Of a stretch of DNA of 64,000 nt, positions 8,355 to 20,363 are shown piece by piece; positions within the stretch are counted from its first letter, which is position 1, and every line of letters starts with the position of its first letter. This DNA comes from Halomonas sp. CH40 (lineage in GTDB: Bacteria > Pseudomonadota > Gammaproteobacteria > Pseudomonadales > Halomonadaceae): positions 2,232,001 through 2,296,000 of the forward strand of contig CP112982.1 of assembly GCA_041875495.1 (NCBI GenBank), written 5' to 3'. Made by a program: the position numbers and the translations under genes. Below the pieces are notes generated by a model. It made no database searches. It saw only the letters and a program-made list of their open reading frames with translations, and was not told where the DNA came from.

Positions 8355-9806
8355 TCAGGACTGAGTGCCGCCGACGGTCAGCTCATCCAACTTGATGGTA
8401 GGCTGACCCACCCCTACCGGCACCCCTTGGCCTTCCTTGCCGCAAACGCCGATGCCAGGGTCGATTTCCAGGTCATGGCCCACCATGGAAACATGCTGCA
8501 TGGCTTCCGGCCCGTTGCCGATCAGGGTGGCGCCTTTTACCGGCGCGGTAATTTTGCCGTCCTCTATCAGGTAAGCTTCGCTGGCAGAAAAGACAAATTT
8601 GCCGGAGGTAATATCTACCTGGCCACCGCCAAAACTGACCGCATAAATACCGCGTTTGACGCTGGATATAATGTCATCCGAGCTTTCCTGGCCCGCCAGC
8701 ATTACGGTATTGGTCATCCTTGGCATGGGCAGATGGGCAAAAGATTCACGCCGCGCATTACCGGTAGGCGCCATACCCATCAAACGGGCATTGAGCTTGT
8801 CCTGCATATAGCCGGTCAGGATACCGTCCTCGATAAGCGGCGTGTTCTCCCCCGGCGTGCCTTCATCATCAACGCTCAGCGATCCCCGCGAATCTGCCAA
8901 GGTGGCATCATCCACCACTGTCACACCCCGCGCCGCAACGCGCTGGCCCATTTTACCGGCAAAGGCAGAACTGCCCTTACGGTTGAAGTCGCCTTCCAGG
9001 CCATGGCCCACCGCCTCGTGCAGCAGAATACCCGGCCAACCTGCGCCCAACACTACCGGCATCTGCCCTGCCGGGGCATCGATGGCCTCACAGTTGACCA
9101 GCGCCTGGCGCACGGCCTCCTTGGCGAAACGCTCGGCGACGTTGTCATCACGCAGCCTGGCCATTGAGTAACGTCCACCGCCTCCGGCGCTACCCCGCTC
9201 ACGACGGCCATTCTTGCTGACAATCACACTGACATTGAAACGCACCAGCGGGCGAATGTCTGCTGCCAGGGTGCCGTCGCTGGCACGTACCAGCACGACT
9301 TCATAAGTACCGGAAAGCGAGGCGCTCACCTGGATAACGCTGGGGTCTGCCCCACGGGCAATGCGGTCAGCCTGCTTAAGCATTGCCACCTTGTCATCGG
9401 CACTCAAGCCAGCAAGCGGGTCAACGGCGGCATAGAAAGGCATGGCGCTGACAATATTCATCGCCTGCCCAGGCAATTGCTTACCGCTGCGCACGATGCC
9501 AGCGGCTGTTTTACCGGTATCCAGCAGAGCATCCGCGGTGATCTGGTTGGAATAGGCAAAACCGGTTTTTTCGCCCGCCAGCGCCCGCACGCCTACTCCA
9601 CCGTCAATGTTGTAGCTGGCTTCCTTGACCTTACCGTCTTCCAGCACCCAGCCTTCTTCCCAGGTGCGCTGAAAATACAGATCAGCATAATCAATGCCGG
9701 CGCCCATGGCATGGCCAAGCCCCACATCCAGAGCATCAATATCCAGGCCACCCGGTGTCAGAAGAACCGAAACAGCCTGATCAAGATCAGAAGCATAGTG
9801 CGTCAT
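8355..9806 (-). CDS. tldD: Metalloprotease TldD
   Basis: TldD is the catalytic subunit of the TldD/TldE peptidase. The zinc motif HEAVGH (HExxxH, His263/Glu264/His268) is plain, followed by GLEGD. The product is 483 residues from ATG 9806, matching the family length; an upstream in-frame extension to 9842 runs into yhdP and is rejected. The start overlaps the yhdP stop in an ATGA arrangement (9803-9806), so the two are translationally coupled. It is the last gene of the leftward mreB-to-tldD block. Its partner pmbA is 0.6 kb further on, on the same strand beyond convergent yjgA. Confidence 0.96.
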   Translation of the reverse strand: MTHYASDLDQAVSVLLTPGGLDIDALDVGLGHAMGAGIDYADLYFQRTWEEGWVLEDGKVKEASYNIDGGVGVRALAGEKTGFAYSNQITADALLDTGKTAAGIVRSGKQLPGQAMNIVSAMPFYAAVDPLAGLSADDKVAMLKQADRIARGADPSVIQVSASLSGTYEVVLVRASDGTLAADIRPLVRFNVSVIVSKNGRRERGSAGGGGRYSMARLRDDNVAERFAKEAVRQALVNCEAIDAPAGQMPVVLGAGWPGILLHEAVGHGLEGDFNRKGSSAFAGKMGQRVAARGVTVVDDATLADSRGSLSVDDEGTPGENTPLIEDGILTGYMQDKLNARLMGMAPTGNARRESFAHLPMPRMTNTVMLAGQESSDDIISSVKRGIYAVSFGGGQVDITSGKFVFSASEAYLIEDGKITAPVKGATLIGNGPEAMQHVSMVGHDLEIDPGIGVCGKEGQGVPVGVGQPTIKLDELTVGGTQS

Positions 9807-12800
9807 TGAGAACCTTTTCGAATAACTTGCGGTGCGGCCCAAGGGCCCTGAATAAGATAGTTGATCGTTGTCACTTGCCCCAGCGTATCACCGAACAGGG
9901 AGTGTGCAAGCAGCAGCGCACCACCCACCACGGGAGCGCCTACCGCCAGAGCGGCAATCGGCAGGCTCTGGCTGATGGGCAGCGCAATCGACAGACGCTG
10001 GTCAAGCTCACGGCTGAGCAGGTCAGCGCTCCCGGTAACGCGGATCTGGGTGGCTGGTGCCTCAATGGTGAGTGGGCCATCAAGACGCAGGTGACCATTA
10101 CCCACATTGGCGCTGCCGTAAACACGGTCAAATGCCGTACCTTCGCCAGTGAGATCGGAGAAATCCAGACGCAGGCGGCGCAGAATATTGTCCATGTTCA
10201 AGAGCCCGACCAGCCGGGCAGTCGTCGAGTTCAAGCTGACAAAACGTCCGTCGCGCACATCGGTTGTCAAGCGCCCCTGAGCACGGGTCAGCGAGAACTG
10301 CCAGGGAGCACCGGGCCAGTTCAGGTCGGCCTGCACATCAGTGGTACGGCTGCGCATTACCACCGGCTGGCCAAGGCGCTCAAGCGCCGTCCCCACATCG
10401 CCGCCCTGAAGCGTCACATCGGCGCTGGTGGTACTGCGGGCTGATGAGCCTGCCCATTCGAGCTCACCGCGTAGCGAAAGCTGGCCCAGTGTCAGGCCCA
10501 CCGGGGCGAGGGTAAAACGCTGGCCCTGAGTACGCCAATAGGCTGTCATCGGCCCCAGGCGTTGACCAACAACGCCCACTTCTGCCAGGCGTAAACGCCC
10601 ATCCGGCAACTTGGAAAGCCATTCAGGCATCCCTGCCAAGGCGGGTTTTTGAGTTTCCACCTCGTCCCACCAGGCGTCCGGCTGAGCGACTTGCGGCACC
10701 TCCAGCGGCGATGAAGGTATCTCCAGCAAGGTATCCAGATCGATATGGCCAACCGCTATGTCCAGTGGGTATTGAGCTTGCTGACGGTAGCGCACCCGGC
10801 CGGAGAAGACCTCACCATCGACGCTAAGATCAATGCCTTCAGCGGTTTGCTCGCCGCTGGCTGACAGACTACCCAGACAGCTTTCCTGCCACTCAAGGCA
10901 GCCGGTATTGAAGGCAATCTGCCAATCAGGCACTCCGCGCGACGGCCCAGCAACTGAAGATGAGCCTTGCCCCAGTGGTCCCAACGCTGCCTGCCAGCCT
11001 AATAGATCAAGCCGTTCCAGATCCGCCCGCAGCTGCCAACCCGGCTGAGAAGGCCACTCAGGCGTATCAACTGACTCACCCAGGTGCAGGTTGGCTGCCA
11101 TCTGGCCGCTGACCGGCTGGCTGCGCCAATGCGCCCGCCCATTCAGGTTACTTTCAATCCGCCCGCTGGCCATATCAACGTTCAGCGTCCACGGCCAGAC
11201 CTCGCGCGCTGGTTTAGCAAATGGCGCTGGCAGATCCATACGCACCCCCTCTAGCGCGCTTTCAATCTGGAGCCTGGGCTCCTCGCGCCAGTCCAGCTGC
11301 CCTTGCCAACGGGTAGTGCCCGAAAGCCATGGCAGCTGTGTTGCCATATTCACCCGGGTCAGCAGGGCCGACAACGCCAACTGTCCTTCAAGCGCCACCT
11401 GACGATCAGCTTTGAGTGTCGCCTGCACCTCGCCATCCAGCCAGCGCCCAGCCAGGTTGCCCAGTAGCTCCCCTGGCTGGCCTGCTGCTTGCTGCCAGTT
11501 CAGTTCGCCGTCTATGTCCTCGAAACTCAGGTCATGGGGAAGATAGGTCACTTCACGGAGATCGGGAGTAATACGTACTGCCAGCTCAAGTTTTTCAGGC
11601 GCATCAATCGGCAGTGCCAGATCAAGTTCTGCTGCAAGCCGCCCTTCAGCGCGAACGTCATCCAGTTGCCCATCGGCCAGCAGAGGCGTCGCCGCAAGAA
11701 ATTGCTGCAGTGATCCCATGTCACTACCCAGCTGGCCATCCACCTGTAAACGCCCATCCTGAATTCTGAACTCACCCTGGCGGACTTCAACACCCTGGCT
11801 GAAGGCCTGCTCAACTTGCGCACGCAGCCCCTCTTCCGGGCGCCAGCTCAGCGTTCCTGCAATATCAGTCAACCGTGGCCAGTCGGGCAAAAGCGGCAGG
11901 CTTCCCTGGCTGATATCCAGATCCACAATCGCCGTTGGCGTGGTGTCAAATCCGGAAGCCCCCAACGGCAGGCCGACCTGAATACTGCCCTGATCAACGA
12001 CGCCGTTGACGCCAGACAGCCAGTCACGCAGCCCGGCATCAATGACCGATACCGGCAGCCATTCATCCAGCGAACGGTTAACCGCATCCACATCGCTAAA
12101 GGCCAGATCCAGACCAAAACGCCCCTGCTCTTTGGTATTCACCAGGCCAAAGCCGCCGCTCACCTCAGCGTCATTCCAGTTGACCTTTAGCTGCTTTCCG
12201 CTGACCAGCGCCGTCGGGCCATCGTACACCCATTGAATCTCGCCTTCTGCGTGGGTTAACTCAAGCGGGTCTGCAAACAGCTCAGGTAAATTCAGGGTAC
12301 TTTCCCCTTCGCTTGAAAACAGTACCCGGCCGCGTACATCGCGTGCCTGGACCCAGGCGTCAAAGGGCCCACCGCCGGGCGCCTGCTGCCAGGGAGACGC
12401 CATCAGACGGCTGATCGCCGCATCCACGCGCCATTCGCCATCCTGTTGGCCGAGGCGCAGGCCGTTCACCTGACCCCGTGGGTTCAAGGTCCGCAGCGCC
12501 CGGGTCACCGATTCAGGCAACAGCATGTACTCCCGCCAGGCGGCCAGAGACGCTAACTCAAACTCGCTGGTCAGCAACTCCCAGCGACCTGGTTGATGAG
12601 TAAATTGCCAGTGGCGTGGCAATGCCGGGCCTTCTCCCACCGCCTCCGGCTGCGCCCACTCAACACTTTCAGCATCACCGCTCAGCCACGCCTTGCCGCC
12701 TTCGCCATCACGCTGCCAGATCCCGCTGGCCTGGATGTTACTAAGCACAGCGCGCTGCTGATCCTGCTTCAGCGTCAGCCGGGGCATATCCAGCCCAAGG

Positions 12801-13654
12801 CGAGCCTCCTGCAGCGTTGCTGATTGCCAGCGTCCCCACAGCTGAACCTCACCGCCGGCCTCGGTAAACTGAGGGGTATCTTCTGGCTGCAGAATAGCGG
12901 CCAGTAAGGCCAGGTGATCAAGTTGCATATCCAGTTGCATAGCGGCAGAAAAGTCGCGCAGGCCCTGATTGCCCGGCTGAACCTCGGCACGCAAATGGGC
13001 GGCTGGCAACTCTGACGCTTGAGTCGTCTGGCTGGCGGGCGTATTGATATTGACCCGCCCCTGCAGGCGGGTGCGACGCTGGTCGCCGGAAAGGCTCAGC
13101 AAGGGGGCATGCAAGGTCAGCTGCTCACTGGCACCGTGGAGCACAATGCGTGAATGCTCAACCTGGATTTGCTGACGCAGAATCATGCCTACCCAGGCAT
13201 CGATCACTGCCAGATCAATATCCGGCTCTTCCCCCAGGGCAAGCGGCAACGTGGCCGGTTTCGGCCACTCCCAGGCCATACCGGATGCCTGGTAAAGATG
13301 AACTGCAAAGCCTTGCATATAGGCATCATTGAATACCGGCGTCAGGGTTTTTAGCGTTTGCCAACTGTCCAGCCGCAGGTGTAATTCATCCAGCGCAAAC
13401 AGCTTCTCTCCCGCCGGGGTAGTGGCGCTGACACCGCTAAGCGTCAGGGAAGGATCATTACCTTTTAGCGATAACGCCAGATGCTGAATATCAACCGGCG
13501 CGCCAAGGCGGCTTTCAAGCAGCGTTTCCAGATGCGGTTCCAGCCACTCCGCCTGGCTCATGGCCAGGCGTAGCAACAGCAGGAACCCCGCCAGAATGCC
13601 AAGGCAAGACGCCAGAAAAAACACAAGCCATTTGCGCAGGACAGGAAAATTCAT
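9803..13654 (-). CDS. yhdP: AsmA-like envelope lipid-transport protein YhdP
   Basis: YhdP is a large inner-membrane-anchored protein that projects through the periplasm and, with TamB and YdbH, moves phospholipids to the outer membrane. The 1283-residue product has one N-terminal membrane segment (about residues 7-30, [20 protein letters not shown]) and then an almost unbroken beta-rich periplasmic region. It contains a DUF3971-type part and a C-terminal AsmA_2-like part ([38 protein letters not shown]), with a hydrophobic C-terminal stretch [20 protein letters not shown]. Its length is typical. It lies four bases after rng and overlaps tldD by four bases, the conserved order. Confidence 0.94.
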   Translation of the reverse strand: MNFPVLRKWLVFFLASCLGILAGFLLLLRLAMSQAEWLEPHLETLLESRLGAPVDIQHLALSLKGNDPSLTLSGVSATTPAGEKLFALDELHLRLDSWQTLKTLTPVFNDAYMQGFAVHLYQASGMAWEWPKPATLPLALGEEPDIDLAVIDAWVGMILRQQIQVEHSRIVLHGASEQLTLHAPLLSLSGDQRRTRLQGRVNINTPASQTTQASELPAAHLRAEVQPGNQGLRDFSAAMQLDMQLDHLALLAAILQPEDTPQFTEAGGEVQLWGRWQSATLQEARLGLDMPRLTLKQDQQRAVLSNIQASGIWQRDGEGGKAWLSGDAESVEWAQPEAVGEGPALPRHWQFTHQPGRWELLTSEFELASLAAWREYMLLPESVTRALRTLNPRGQVNGLRLGQQDGEWRVDAAISRLMASPWQQAPGGGPFDAWVQARDVRGRVLFSSEGESTLNLPELFADPLELTHAEGEIQWVYDGPTALVSGKQLKVNWNDAEVSGGFGLVNTKEQGRFGLDLAFSDVDAVNRSLDEWLPVSVIDAGLRDWLSGVNGVVDQGSIQVGLPLGASGFDTTPTAIVDLDISQGSLPLLPDWPRLTDIAGTLSWRPEEGLRAQVEQAFSQGVEVRQGEFRIQDGRLQVDGQLGSDMGSLQQFLAATPLLADGQLDDVRAEGRLAAELDLALPIDAPEKLELAVRITPDLREVTYLPHDLSFEDIDGELNWQQAAGQPGELLGNLAGRWLDGEVQATLKADRQVALEGQLALSALLTRVNMATQLPWLSGTTRWQGQLDWREEPRLQIESALEGVRMDLPAPFAKPAREVWPWTLNVDMASGRIESNLNGRAHWRSQPVSGQMAANLHLGESVDTPEWPSQPGWQLRADLERLDLLGWQAALGPLGQGSSSVAGPSRGVPDWQIAFNTGCLEWQESCLGSLSASGEQTAEGIDLSVDGEVFSGRVRYRQQAQYPLDIAVGHIDLDTLLEIPSSPLEVPQVAQPDAWWDEVETQKPALAGMPEWLSKLPDGRLRLAEVGVVGQRLGPMTAYWRTQGQRFTLAPVGLTLGQLSLRGELEWAGSSARSTTSADVTLQGGDVGTALERLGQPVVMRSRTTDVQADLNWPGAPWQFSLTRAQGRLTTDVRDGRFVSLNSTTARLVGLLNMDNILRRLRLDFSDLTGEGTAFDRVYGSANVGNGHLRLDGPLTIEAPATQIRVTGSADLLSRELDQRLSIALPISQSLPIAALAVGAPVVGGALLLAHSLFGDTLGQVTTINYLIQGPWAAPQVIRKGSQ

Positions 13655-13658
13655 CTGT

Positions 13659-15122
13659 TTACATTAGCACAATATCATACTGCTCTTGCGAGTAGTGTTG
13701 TTCAACCTGAAAGCGAATGGTCTTGTTGATAAAGATTTCCAGGTCGGCCACCGAAGCAGATTCTTCATCAAGCAGGCGGTCAACCACCGGTTGCGACGCC
13801 AATACCATATAGGTTTCAGCGCTGTAAGCGCGCTCTTCACGTAGAATCTCGCGGAATATTTCATAACAGATGGTTTCAGGGGTTTTCAGCGTACCCCGGC
13901 CTGCACAGGTGGGGCAGGCTTCGCACAGGGTCTGCTCAAGGCTCTCACGGGTACGCTTGCGGGTCAGCTGCACCAACCCAAGCTCGGTTACCCCGGTACA
14001 CTTGGTTTTGGCGTGATCTTTTTCCAGCGCCTTCTCCAACACGCGCAACACCTGACGCTGGTGCTCAACATCCTCCATATCGATGAAATCAATAATGATG
14101 ATGCCTCCCAGGTTACGCAGGCGCAGCTGCCGGGCAATAGCTGTTGCGGCTTCCAGGTTGGTCTTGAAGATGGTCTCTTCCAGATTGCGGTGCCCGACGT
14201 ATCCCCCGGTGTTGACATCGATGGTGGTCATCGCCTCAGTCGGGTCAATCACCAGGTAGCCACCTGACTTAAGCTGCACCTTGCGCCCCAACGCTTTCTG
14301 AATCTCGTCCTCAACGCTGTAAAGGTCAAAGATCGGCCGCTCGCCGGGATAGTACTCGATGCGCTCCACCGCGTCCGGCATGAACTCCTCGGCAAACTCG
14401 ACCAGGCGGGTAAAGTTTTCCCGGGAATCAATACGTACCTTCTCGATGTCATCACGCATGACATCCCGCAGAGTGCGCATAAAGAGCGGCAGGTCATCAT
14501 AGATAACTGAAGACGGCGCGGCGGTCTCCTTGCGCTGGCTGACTTTTCGCCACAAGCGCAAGAGAAAGTACATATCACTGGCAATTTCTTCTTCGCTGAC
14601 GCCTTCGGCGGCCGTGCGCACAATAAAACCACCGCTGACCTCAATGCTCTGCTGAGCAATGCCTGTTTCCAGGGCGACTTTCAGGCGCTCTCGCTCGCGA
14701 TCATCTTCAATGCGCTGTGAAACACCGTGATGGGGTGAGTCCGGCATATATACCAGATAACGCGAAGGCACAGACAAATGAGTGGTCAGACGCGCCCCCT
14801 TGGAGCCGATCGGGTCCTTGGTGACCTGCACTACCAGGGCTTGGCCTTCGTGCAGTAACTGACCGATGGTTGACTGTTCATCACTGGGCGTCCCTGAGGG
14901 CGTCACTTCATGGGCATGGATAAAGGCGGCGCGTTCCAGGCCAATATCGACAAAAGCAGCCTGCATACCAGGCAATACCCGAACCACCTTGCCTTTGTAG
15001 ATATTGCCCACGATACCGCGACGACGCGACCTTTCGATCAAGGCTTCCTGCAAGACACCGTTTTCAACCAGCGCTACGCGGGTTTCCATCGGCGTCAGAT
15101 TGATGAGAACCTCACCACTCAT
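13659..15122 (-). CDS. rng: Ribonuclease G
   Basis: RNase G is an endoribonuclease that matures the 5' end of 16S rRNA and cleaves some mRNAs. The product (487 residues) has the N-terminal S1 RNA-binding domain (GNIYKGKVVRVLPGMQAAFV at about 39-58) and the RNase H-like catalytic core. The catalytic aspartates lie in TTIDVNTGGYVG and IIIIDFIDM, and the zinc-link cysteines in CEACPTCAGRG. It lacks the long C-terminal scaffold that marks RNase E, which fixes the assignment. It lies between maf and yhdP in the mre operon block. Confidence 0.96.
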   Translation of the reverse strand: MSGEVLINLTPMETRVALVENGVLQEALIERSRRRGIVGNIYKGKVVRVLPGMQAAFVDIGLERAAFIHAHEVTPSGTPSDEQSTIGQLLHEGQALVVQVTKDPIGSKGARLTTHLSVPSRYLVYMPDSPHHGVSQRIEDDRERERLKVALETGIAQQSIEVSGGFIVRTAAEGVSEEEIASDMYFLLRLWRKVSQRKETAAPSSVIYDDLPLFMRTLRDVMRDDIEKVRIDSRENFTRLVEFAEEFMPDAVERIEYYPGERPIFDLYSVEDEIQKALGRKVQLKSGGYLVIDPTEAMTTIDVNTGGYVGHRNLEETIFKTNLEAATAIARQLRLRNLGGIIIIDFIDMEDVEHQRQVLRVLEKALEKDHAKTKCTGVTELGLVQLTRKRTRESLEQTLCEACPTCAGRGTLKTPETICYEIFREILREERAYSAETYMVLASQPVVDRLLDEESASVADLEIFINKTIRFQVEQHYSQEQYDIVLM

Positions 15123-15204
15123 TCCCGTTCCTTACTGGTTAGAAAAAGGGTTAAAAGAGATGCTTGTTGATCTACCCGGAAAACCCACCCAGGCCTGACC
15201 GCTT

Positions 15205-15801
15205 CTATCTAAACACATTATTCCATATCGGGACGCCCTGCTGGCGAAGAAGTGTCGCTGTTTCGTATAGGGGCAAGCCCACAACGGCAGAGTAACTGCC
15301 TTCAATAGATGCCACAAACACAGACGCTAATCCCTGAATAGCGTAGCCGCCAGCCTTATCGAGAGGTTCTCCCGTCTGCCAGTAAGCGGCTATTTGCTCA
15401 TCATTGATCTCACCAAGGCGTACCCGGGTTGTCACGCAGCATGTCAACACACCGGCAGGGCCTGTTAGCGCAACCGCCGTCAGCACTTCATGACGACGCC
15501 CGGAAAGCGCGGCCAGCATCTTGGCGCCATGCGCCTGGTCACGCGGCTTACCCAGGATATGGCCGTCAAGCACCACGGCTGTATCAGAGCCCAAGGTCGG
15601 CAAGGGCGTCAAAGAGTCGGCAGCCAGTGCCTTTTCAACCGCCAGACGCACGACATAATCACCGGGAGATTCGTTAGGCTTGGGTGTTTCATCAATATCG
15701 CAGGGACGGATATCGGCGTCCACGCCAATTGACAACAGCAGGTCACGGCGGCGCGGCGATGCCGATGCCAGACACACAAGAGGTTGATGGGCAGGCGTCA
15801 T
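15205..15801 (-). CDS. maf: Maf-family nucleotide pyrophosphatase (YhdE type)
   Basis: Maf proteins hydrolyse non-canonical or excess nucleoside triphosphates; the YhdE branch prefers dTTP and UTP. The N-terminal signature [12 protein letters not shown] (residues 10-21) and a catalytic-acid segment in [17 protein letters not shown] are present, as is the conserved AGGYAIQG motif near residue 150. The length of 198 residues fits. Position between mreD and rng is the standard location of yhdE in gammaproteobacteria, which supports the dTTP/UTP-specific branch; exact substrate is inferred. Confidence 0.93.
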   Translation of the reverse strand: MTPAHQPLVCLASASPRRRDLLLSIGVDADIRPCDIDETPKPNESPGDYVVRLAVEKALAADSLTPLPTLGSDTAVVLDGHILGKPRDQAHGAKMLAALSGRRHEVLTAVALTGPAGVLTCCVTTRVRLGEINDEQIAAYWQTGEPLDKAGGYAIQGLASVFVASIEGSYSAVVGLPLYETATLLRQQGVPIWNNVFR

Positions 15802-15825
15802 CTTCGCACCTCGACTCTATGGCTA

Positions 15826-16311
15826 TCAGGAAAACAGACGACGTTCCAGTGCAAGGAACATGGTCGCCAACCAGGGCCAGAGTACAGCACTGATAAAAGA
15901 CGGGATCAAGAATGCCAGATGGATTGAAAAATCCCCCGACAGGGTACGCACCCATTGCTCCAGCAACTGCACCAATCCCAGCAGCACCAACACCAGCAGC
16001 GCTTGCTGAACCAGTGAATAGGTACGAAAACGCGTGTAGACCAGCGCACACAGAAAGGCCAGCACCGAAAGCGTCAGGGCATTCTGGCCCAGTGGCACGC
16101 CTTCAATCAGATCCAACAGCAGCCCAAGCACGAAACCGTGAAAGACCCCCACCCGATCAGGCGCACGCATGCACCAGTAGATAAACAACAACCCTAACCA
16201 TTCAGGCCGGTATACCTGCCAGCCTTCAGCCAGCGGCATCACCTGCAGGCACAAGGCGAACAGCAGGGTGAACCATACCATTATTAACGGTACGACCGGT
16301 GCTTTCGCCAT
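15826..16311 (-). CDS. mreD: Rod shape-determining protein MreD
   Basis: MreD is an integral inner-membrane member of the elongasome. The 161-residue product is almost entirely hydrophobic, with about five or six membrane segments (for example VPLIMVWFTLLFALCLQVM at the N-terminus and QQALLVLVLLGLVQLLEQWV later), as expected for MreD. Sequence identity is usually low, so the call depends on topology, length and position. The start ATG shares one base with the mreC stop (TGATG at 16309-16313), showing coupling; maf follows 24 bases later. Confidence 0.93.
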   Translation of the reverse strand: MAKAPVVPLIMVWFTLLFALCLQVMPLAEGWQVYRPEWLGLLFIYWCMRAPDRVGVFHGFVLGLLLDLIEGVPLGQNALTLSVLAFLCALVYTRFRTYSLVQQALLVLVLLGLVQLLEQWVRTLSGDFSIHLAFLIPSFISAVLWPWLATMFLALERRLFS

Positions 16312-17264
16312 CAGGGCAGCTCCATGGTTGACGGGTCGGCTGACAGCGGGAAGAGCCCATTAATCTGCAGTACACTCTGCAGTGTTTCATAGGACAACGT
16401 AAATGACTCATCCCAGATAGCGATTTCCGCATAGGGTAAGGGCTGAGGAAACAGCAACAGGAAATAGCGCGAACGCTGCAAGCGTGCCAGCGGTTCAGCC
16501 CGCACCTGGGCAAATGGCTCGCCAGGGTCGTGAACCACAGAAGTGACTCTGGCCACCGGGTAACCGGCAGGAAAACGCCCTGCAAGACCTGACGTGGTGA
16601 GCAGGTCACCTTCGCGCACATCGGCCGTATCCGGCACATGGAGCACATTAAGGGCGTCATAGTTGCCCGAACCTTGAACGATATAACGCAGGCCATTGCG
16701 GTTGATACGAACTGGCAGCGCATGGCTGGCATCCCCCAGCAGCAGCACTCGGCTGGAATAGGCTGATACCGCCGTCACCTGGCCAACCAGACCAAAGGCA
16801 TCAATTAACGGCTGACCAACGTACACGCCGTTACGATGACCGCGATCAATCACCATCTGGTGGCTGAAGGGGTCATTGTCGAGAGAAATCAGCTCAGCGC
16901 TGATGAAATCAACCTCGCGGTACTCAGCGGCATTCAGCAGGCGACGCAACTCGGCATTTTCAGATACCAGGCTGGCGATGCGCTGGCCACGATGAGACAG
17001 GGTCAGCATCTGCTCACGCAACCGCTGGTTTTCATCCAGCAGTGCCTGATGATCAGAAAGCGCCACCGTCCCCCAACTAAGCAAGTCGCTTGGCAGGCTG
17101 ACCACCCATTGTACCGGGGCCACCACCATCGACAGCTGAGCGCGCACCGCTTCCATTCGCGTAAAGCGTTGGTCGACAAACATCAGAGCACTGGCCGCCA
17201 GCACGCAGAAAAACAGCCGATAGCCGGGCAGCGCCCCTTGTGAAAACAGCGGCTTGATAATCAA
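16311..17264 (-). CDS. mreC: Rod shape-determining protein MreC
   Basis: MreC links cytoplasmic MreB filaments to the periplasmic peptidoglycan synthases PBP2 and RodA. The 317-residue protein has a short cytoplasmic tail, one membrane segment (about residues 15-31), a helical dimerisation region (LSDHQALLDENQRLREQML, then VSENAELRRLLN) and the periplasmic beta domain with DRGHRNGVYVGQPLID and LTTSGLAGRFPAGYPVARV. Order and length are standard. It lies 25 bases after mreB and overlaps mreD by one base. Confidence 0.95.
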   Translation of the reverse strand: MIIKPLFSQGALPGYRLFFCVLAASALMFVDQRFTRMEAVRAQLSMVVAPVQWVVSLPSDLLSWGTVALSDHQALLDENQRLREQMLTLSHRGQRIASLVSENAELRRLLNAAEYREVDFISAELISLDNDPFSHQMVIDRGHRNGVYVGQPLIDAFGLVGQVTAVSAYSSRVLLLGDASHALPVRINRNGLRYIVQGSGNYDALNVLHVPDTADVREGDLLTTSGLAGRFPAGYPVARVTSVVHDPGEPFAQVRAEPLARLQRSRYFLLLFPQPLPYAEIAIWDESFTLSYETLQSVLQINGLFPLSADPSTMELP

Positions 17265-17289
17265 TCCCCCTGCAGATCAAGCGCTGGCG

Positions 17290-18339
<1,050 letters not shown>

Positions 18340-18488
18340 CTAGTGCAGACCGGGAACCCTGTGCGGATGCAAACGGTATCACCGCAACCCACTGTCAGCA
18401 AGCAGAACAGCGGCTGATACTGCCCGACGCAAGGAAATATGGTATATTTTTACGCTATTTGATGATCAGAATGACTCAGCTCCCTATA

Positions 18489-18516
18489 TTGTACAGGGCC
18501 TGGGGAAATTTACACT
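18489..18516 (+). promoter_or_regulatory. Candidate promoter for the gatCAB operon
   Basis: TTGTAC (18489-18494) and TACACT (18511-18516) are separated by 16 bases and lie 47 bases before the gatC start, a plausible sigma-70 pair. Both hexamers deviate from consensus at two positions. No other element of comparable quality is seen in the mreB-gatC gap. Confidence 0.35.
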
Positions 18517-18563
18517 GCGCACAGTCAATGCGCTTATCACTTGTTAACGAGGACGTTCCCACC

Positions 18564-18851
18564 ATGGCGCTTGAAGAAACACACGTGCGCCGGGCTGCCC
18601 ACCTGGCCCGGCTGGCGGTTAGCGATGATCAGGCCAAGGGGTTTGTTGATGACCTGAGCCAGATCCTGGAGATGGTCGATCAGCTGCAGCGTGTTGACAC
18701 CCAGGGTGTCGCCCCCCTGGCGCACCCGCTTGATGCAACCCAGCGCCTGCGCGCCGATGAGGTCACCGAAACCGATCAGCGCGATCAATTCCAGCGCTGC
18801 GCCCCTGCAGTTGAAAACGGTCTTTATCTGGTTCCCCGAGTGGTTGAGTAA
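18564..18851 (+). CDS. gatC: Aspartyl/glutamyl-tRNA amidotransferase subunit C
   Basis: GatC stabilises GatA in the GatCAB complex that converts Glu-tRNA(Gln), and in some species Asp-tRNA(Asn), to the amide form. The product is 95 residues, the usual size, beginning MALEETHVRRAAHLARLAV, with the family C-terminal region (LRADEVTETDQRDQF ... ENGLYLVPRVVE). The frame is open 78 codons upstream, but ATG 18564 fits the family. gatA follows after 51 bases. Presence of GatCAB implies an indirect tRNA amidation route here, unlike E. coli, which lacks it. Confidence 0.95.
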   Translation: MALEETHVRRAAHLARLAVSDDQAKGFVDDLSQILEMVDQLQRVDTQGVAPLAHPLDATQRLRADEVTETDQRDQFQRCAPAVENGLYLVPRVVE

Positions 18852-18902
18852 GTTATTTCCTCTCTCCTCTTCTAATCGTCACCCGAACGGAGTTTCCGGG
18901 TT

Positions 18903-20363
18903 ATGCATGACAAGACATTGACGCAAGTCGCTGCGGCACTTGCCAGCGGTGAAGTATCCAGCCGCGAACTTACCGCCCACTATCTGAAGCGCATTGAGCA
19001 GACCAACAGCGAACTCAACAGCTTTATCAGCGTGACCAGCGAGCAGGCATTGCAGCAGGCCGATCAGGCTGACCAGGCCAGGGCCAGTGGCAATGCAGGG
19101 CTGTTAACCGGGGTTCCCCTTGCACTCAAGGATATTTTCTGCACCCAAGGGGTTAAAACCAGCTGTGGTTCCAAAATGCTGGATAATTTTATCGCCCCCT
19201 ATGACGCCCACGTGGTCGAAAAACTCAAGGCCGCTGGCTGCGTCAGCCTGGGTAAAACCAATATGGATGAGTTCGCCATGGGCTCCTCCAACGAAAACAG
19301 CTTTTATGGCGCGGTAAAAAACCCCTGGGATACCACGGCCGTTCCCGGCGGCAGCTCTGGCGGCAGCGCGGCGGCAGTGGCGGCTGGTATAACGCCTGCG
19401 GCATTAGGTACCGACACCGGTGGCTCAATCCGCCAGCCAGCCGCATTCTGCGGCATTACCGGCCTGAAGCCGACCTACGGACGGGTCTCTCGTTACGGCA
19501 TGATTGCCTATGCCTCAAGCCTTGACCAGGCAGGCCCGATGGCGCGCAGCGCTGAAGACTGTGCCCACCTGCTGAACGTGATAGCTGGCCAGGATCTGCG
19601 TGACTCCACCAGCGTTGCTCGCGGCGTACCTGATTATACCGACACCCTGAATGCCCCCTTGTCAGGCCTCAAGATTGGCCTGCCAAAAGAGTATTTTGGT
19701 GACGGTCTTGATCCCGACGTTGAAAAGGCGGTACGTGAAGCGGTCAAGGTTTATGAATCCCTGGGAGCGACGGTTAAGGATGTCAGTCTGCCGCATACCC
19801 ATTTTGCGATTCCTGCCTACTATGTGATTGCACCGGCTGAGGCGTCCTCCAACCTTTCACGCTTTGACGGCGTGCGTTTTGGCCATCGCTGCGACGATCC
19901 TCAGGATCTGATGGACCTTTACAAGCGCTCCCGCGCTGAAGGGTTTGGCGATGAGGTTAAGCGCCGCATCCTGATCGGCACGCATACCCTGTCGGAAGGC
20001 TTTTTTGATGCCTATTACACCAAGGCTCAGCAGGTACGCCGCCTGATTCGTCAGGACTTTCTGGATGCCTTTGAAGATGTGGATGTCCTGATGGGGCCTG
20101 CCTCACCCACCCCGGCCTTTGACTTGGGCGCCAAGAAAGACCCGGTTTCCATGTACCTGCAGGATATCTATACCATCGCCGTTAACCTGGCCGGGATTCC
20201 GGGTATCAGCGTGCCTGCTGGCATGGTCGGGCGTCGCCCGGTAGGGCTACAGATTCTGGGCACGCATTTTGCTGAAGCCCAGCTGCTGAATGTGGCGCAT
20301 CAGTTCCAGCAAGCGACCGACTGGCATCAACAACGTCCTACTTTTGCTGAGGAGAAGGCCTGA
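18903..20363 (+). CDS. gatA: Aspartyl/glutamyl-tRNA amidotransferase subunit A
   Basis: GatA is the glutaminase/amidase subunit that releases ammonia for tRNA amidation. The amidase-signature triad is complete: Lys76 (VPLALKDIF), the cis-serine Ser151 and nucleophile Ser175 (in [15 protein letters not shown] and [16 protein letters not shown]). Spacing of 75 and 24 residues matches the family. The length of 486 residues is normal. ATG 18903 follows CGGAG, and its stop TGA shares one base with the gatB start (TGATG). Confidence 0.97.
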   Translation: MHDKTLTQVAAALASGEVSSRELTAHYLKRIEQTNSELNSFISVTSEQALQQADQADQARASGNAGLLTGVPLALKDIFCTQGVKTSCGSKMLDNFIAPYDAHVVEKLKAAGCVSLGKTNMDEFAMGSSNENSFYGAVKNPWDTTAVPGGSSGGSAAAVAAGITPAALGTDTGGSIRQPAAFCGITGLKPTYGRVSRYGMIAYASSLDQAGPMARSAEDCAHLLNVIAGQDLRDSTSVARGVPDYTDTLNAPLSGLKIGLPKEYFGDGLDPDVEKAVREAVKVYESLGATVKDVSLPHTHFAIPAYYVIAPAEASSNLSRFDGVRFGHRCDDPQDLMDLYKRSRAEGFGDEVKRRILIGTHTLSEGFFDAYYTKAQQVRRLIRQDFLDAFEDVDVLMGPASPTPAFDLGAKKDPVSMYLQDIYTIAVNLAGIPGISVPAGMVGRRPVGLQILGTHFAEAQLLNVAHQFQQATDWHQQRPTFAEEKA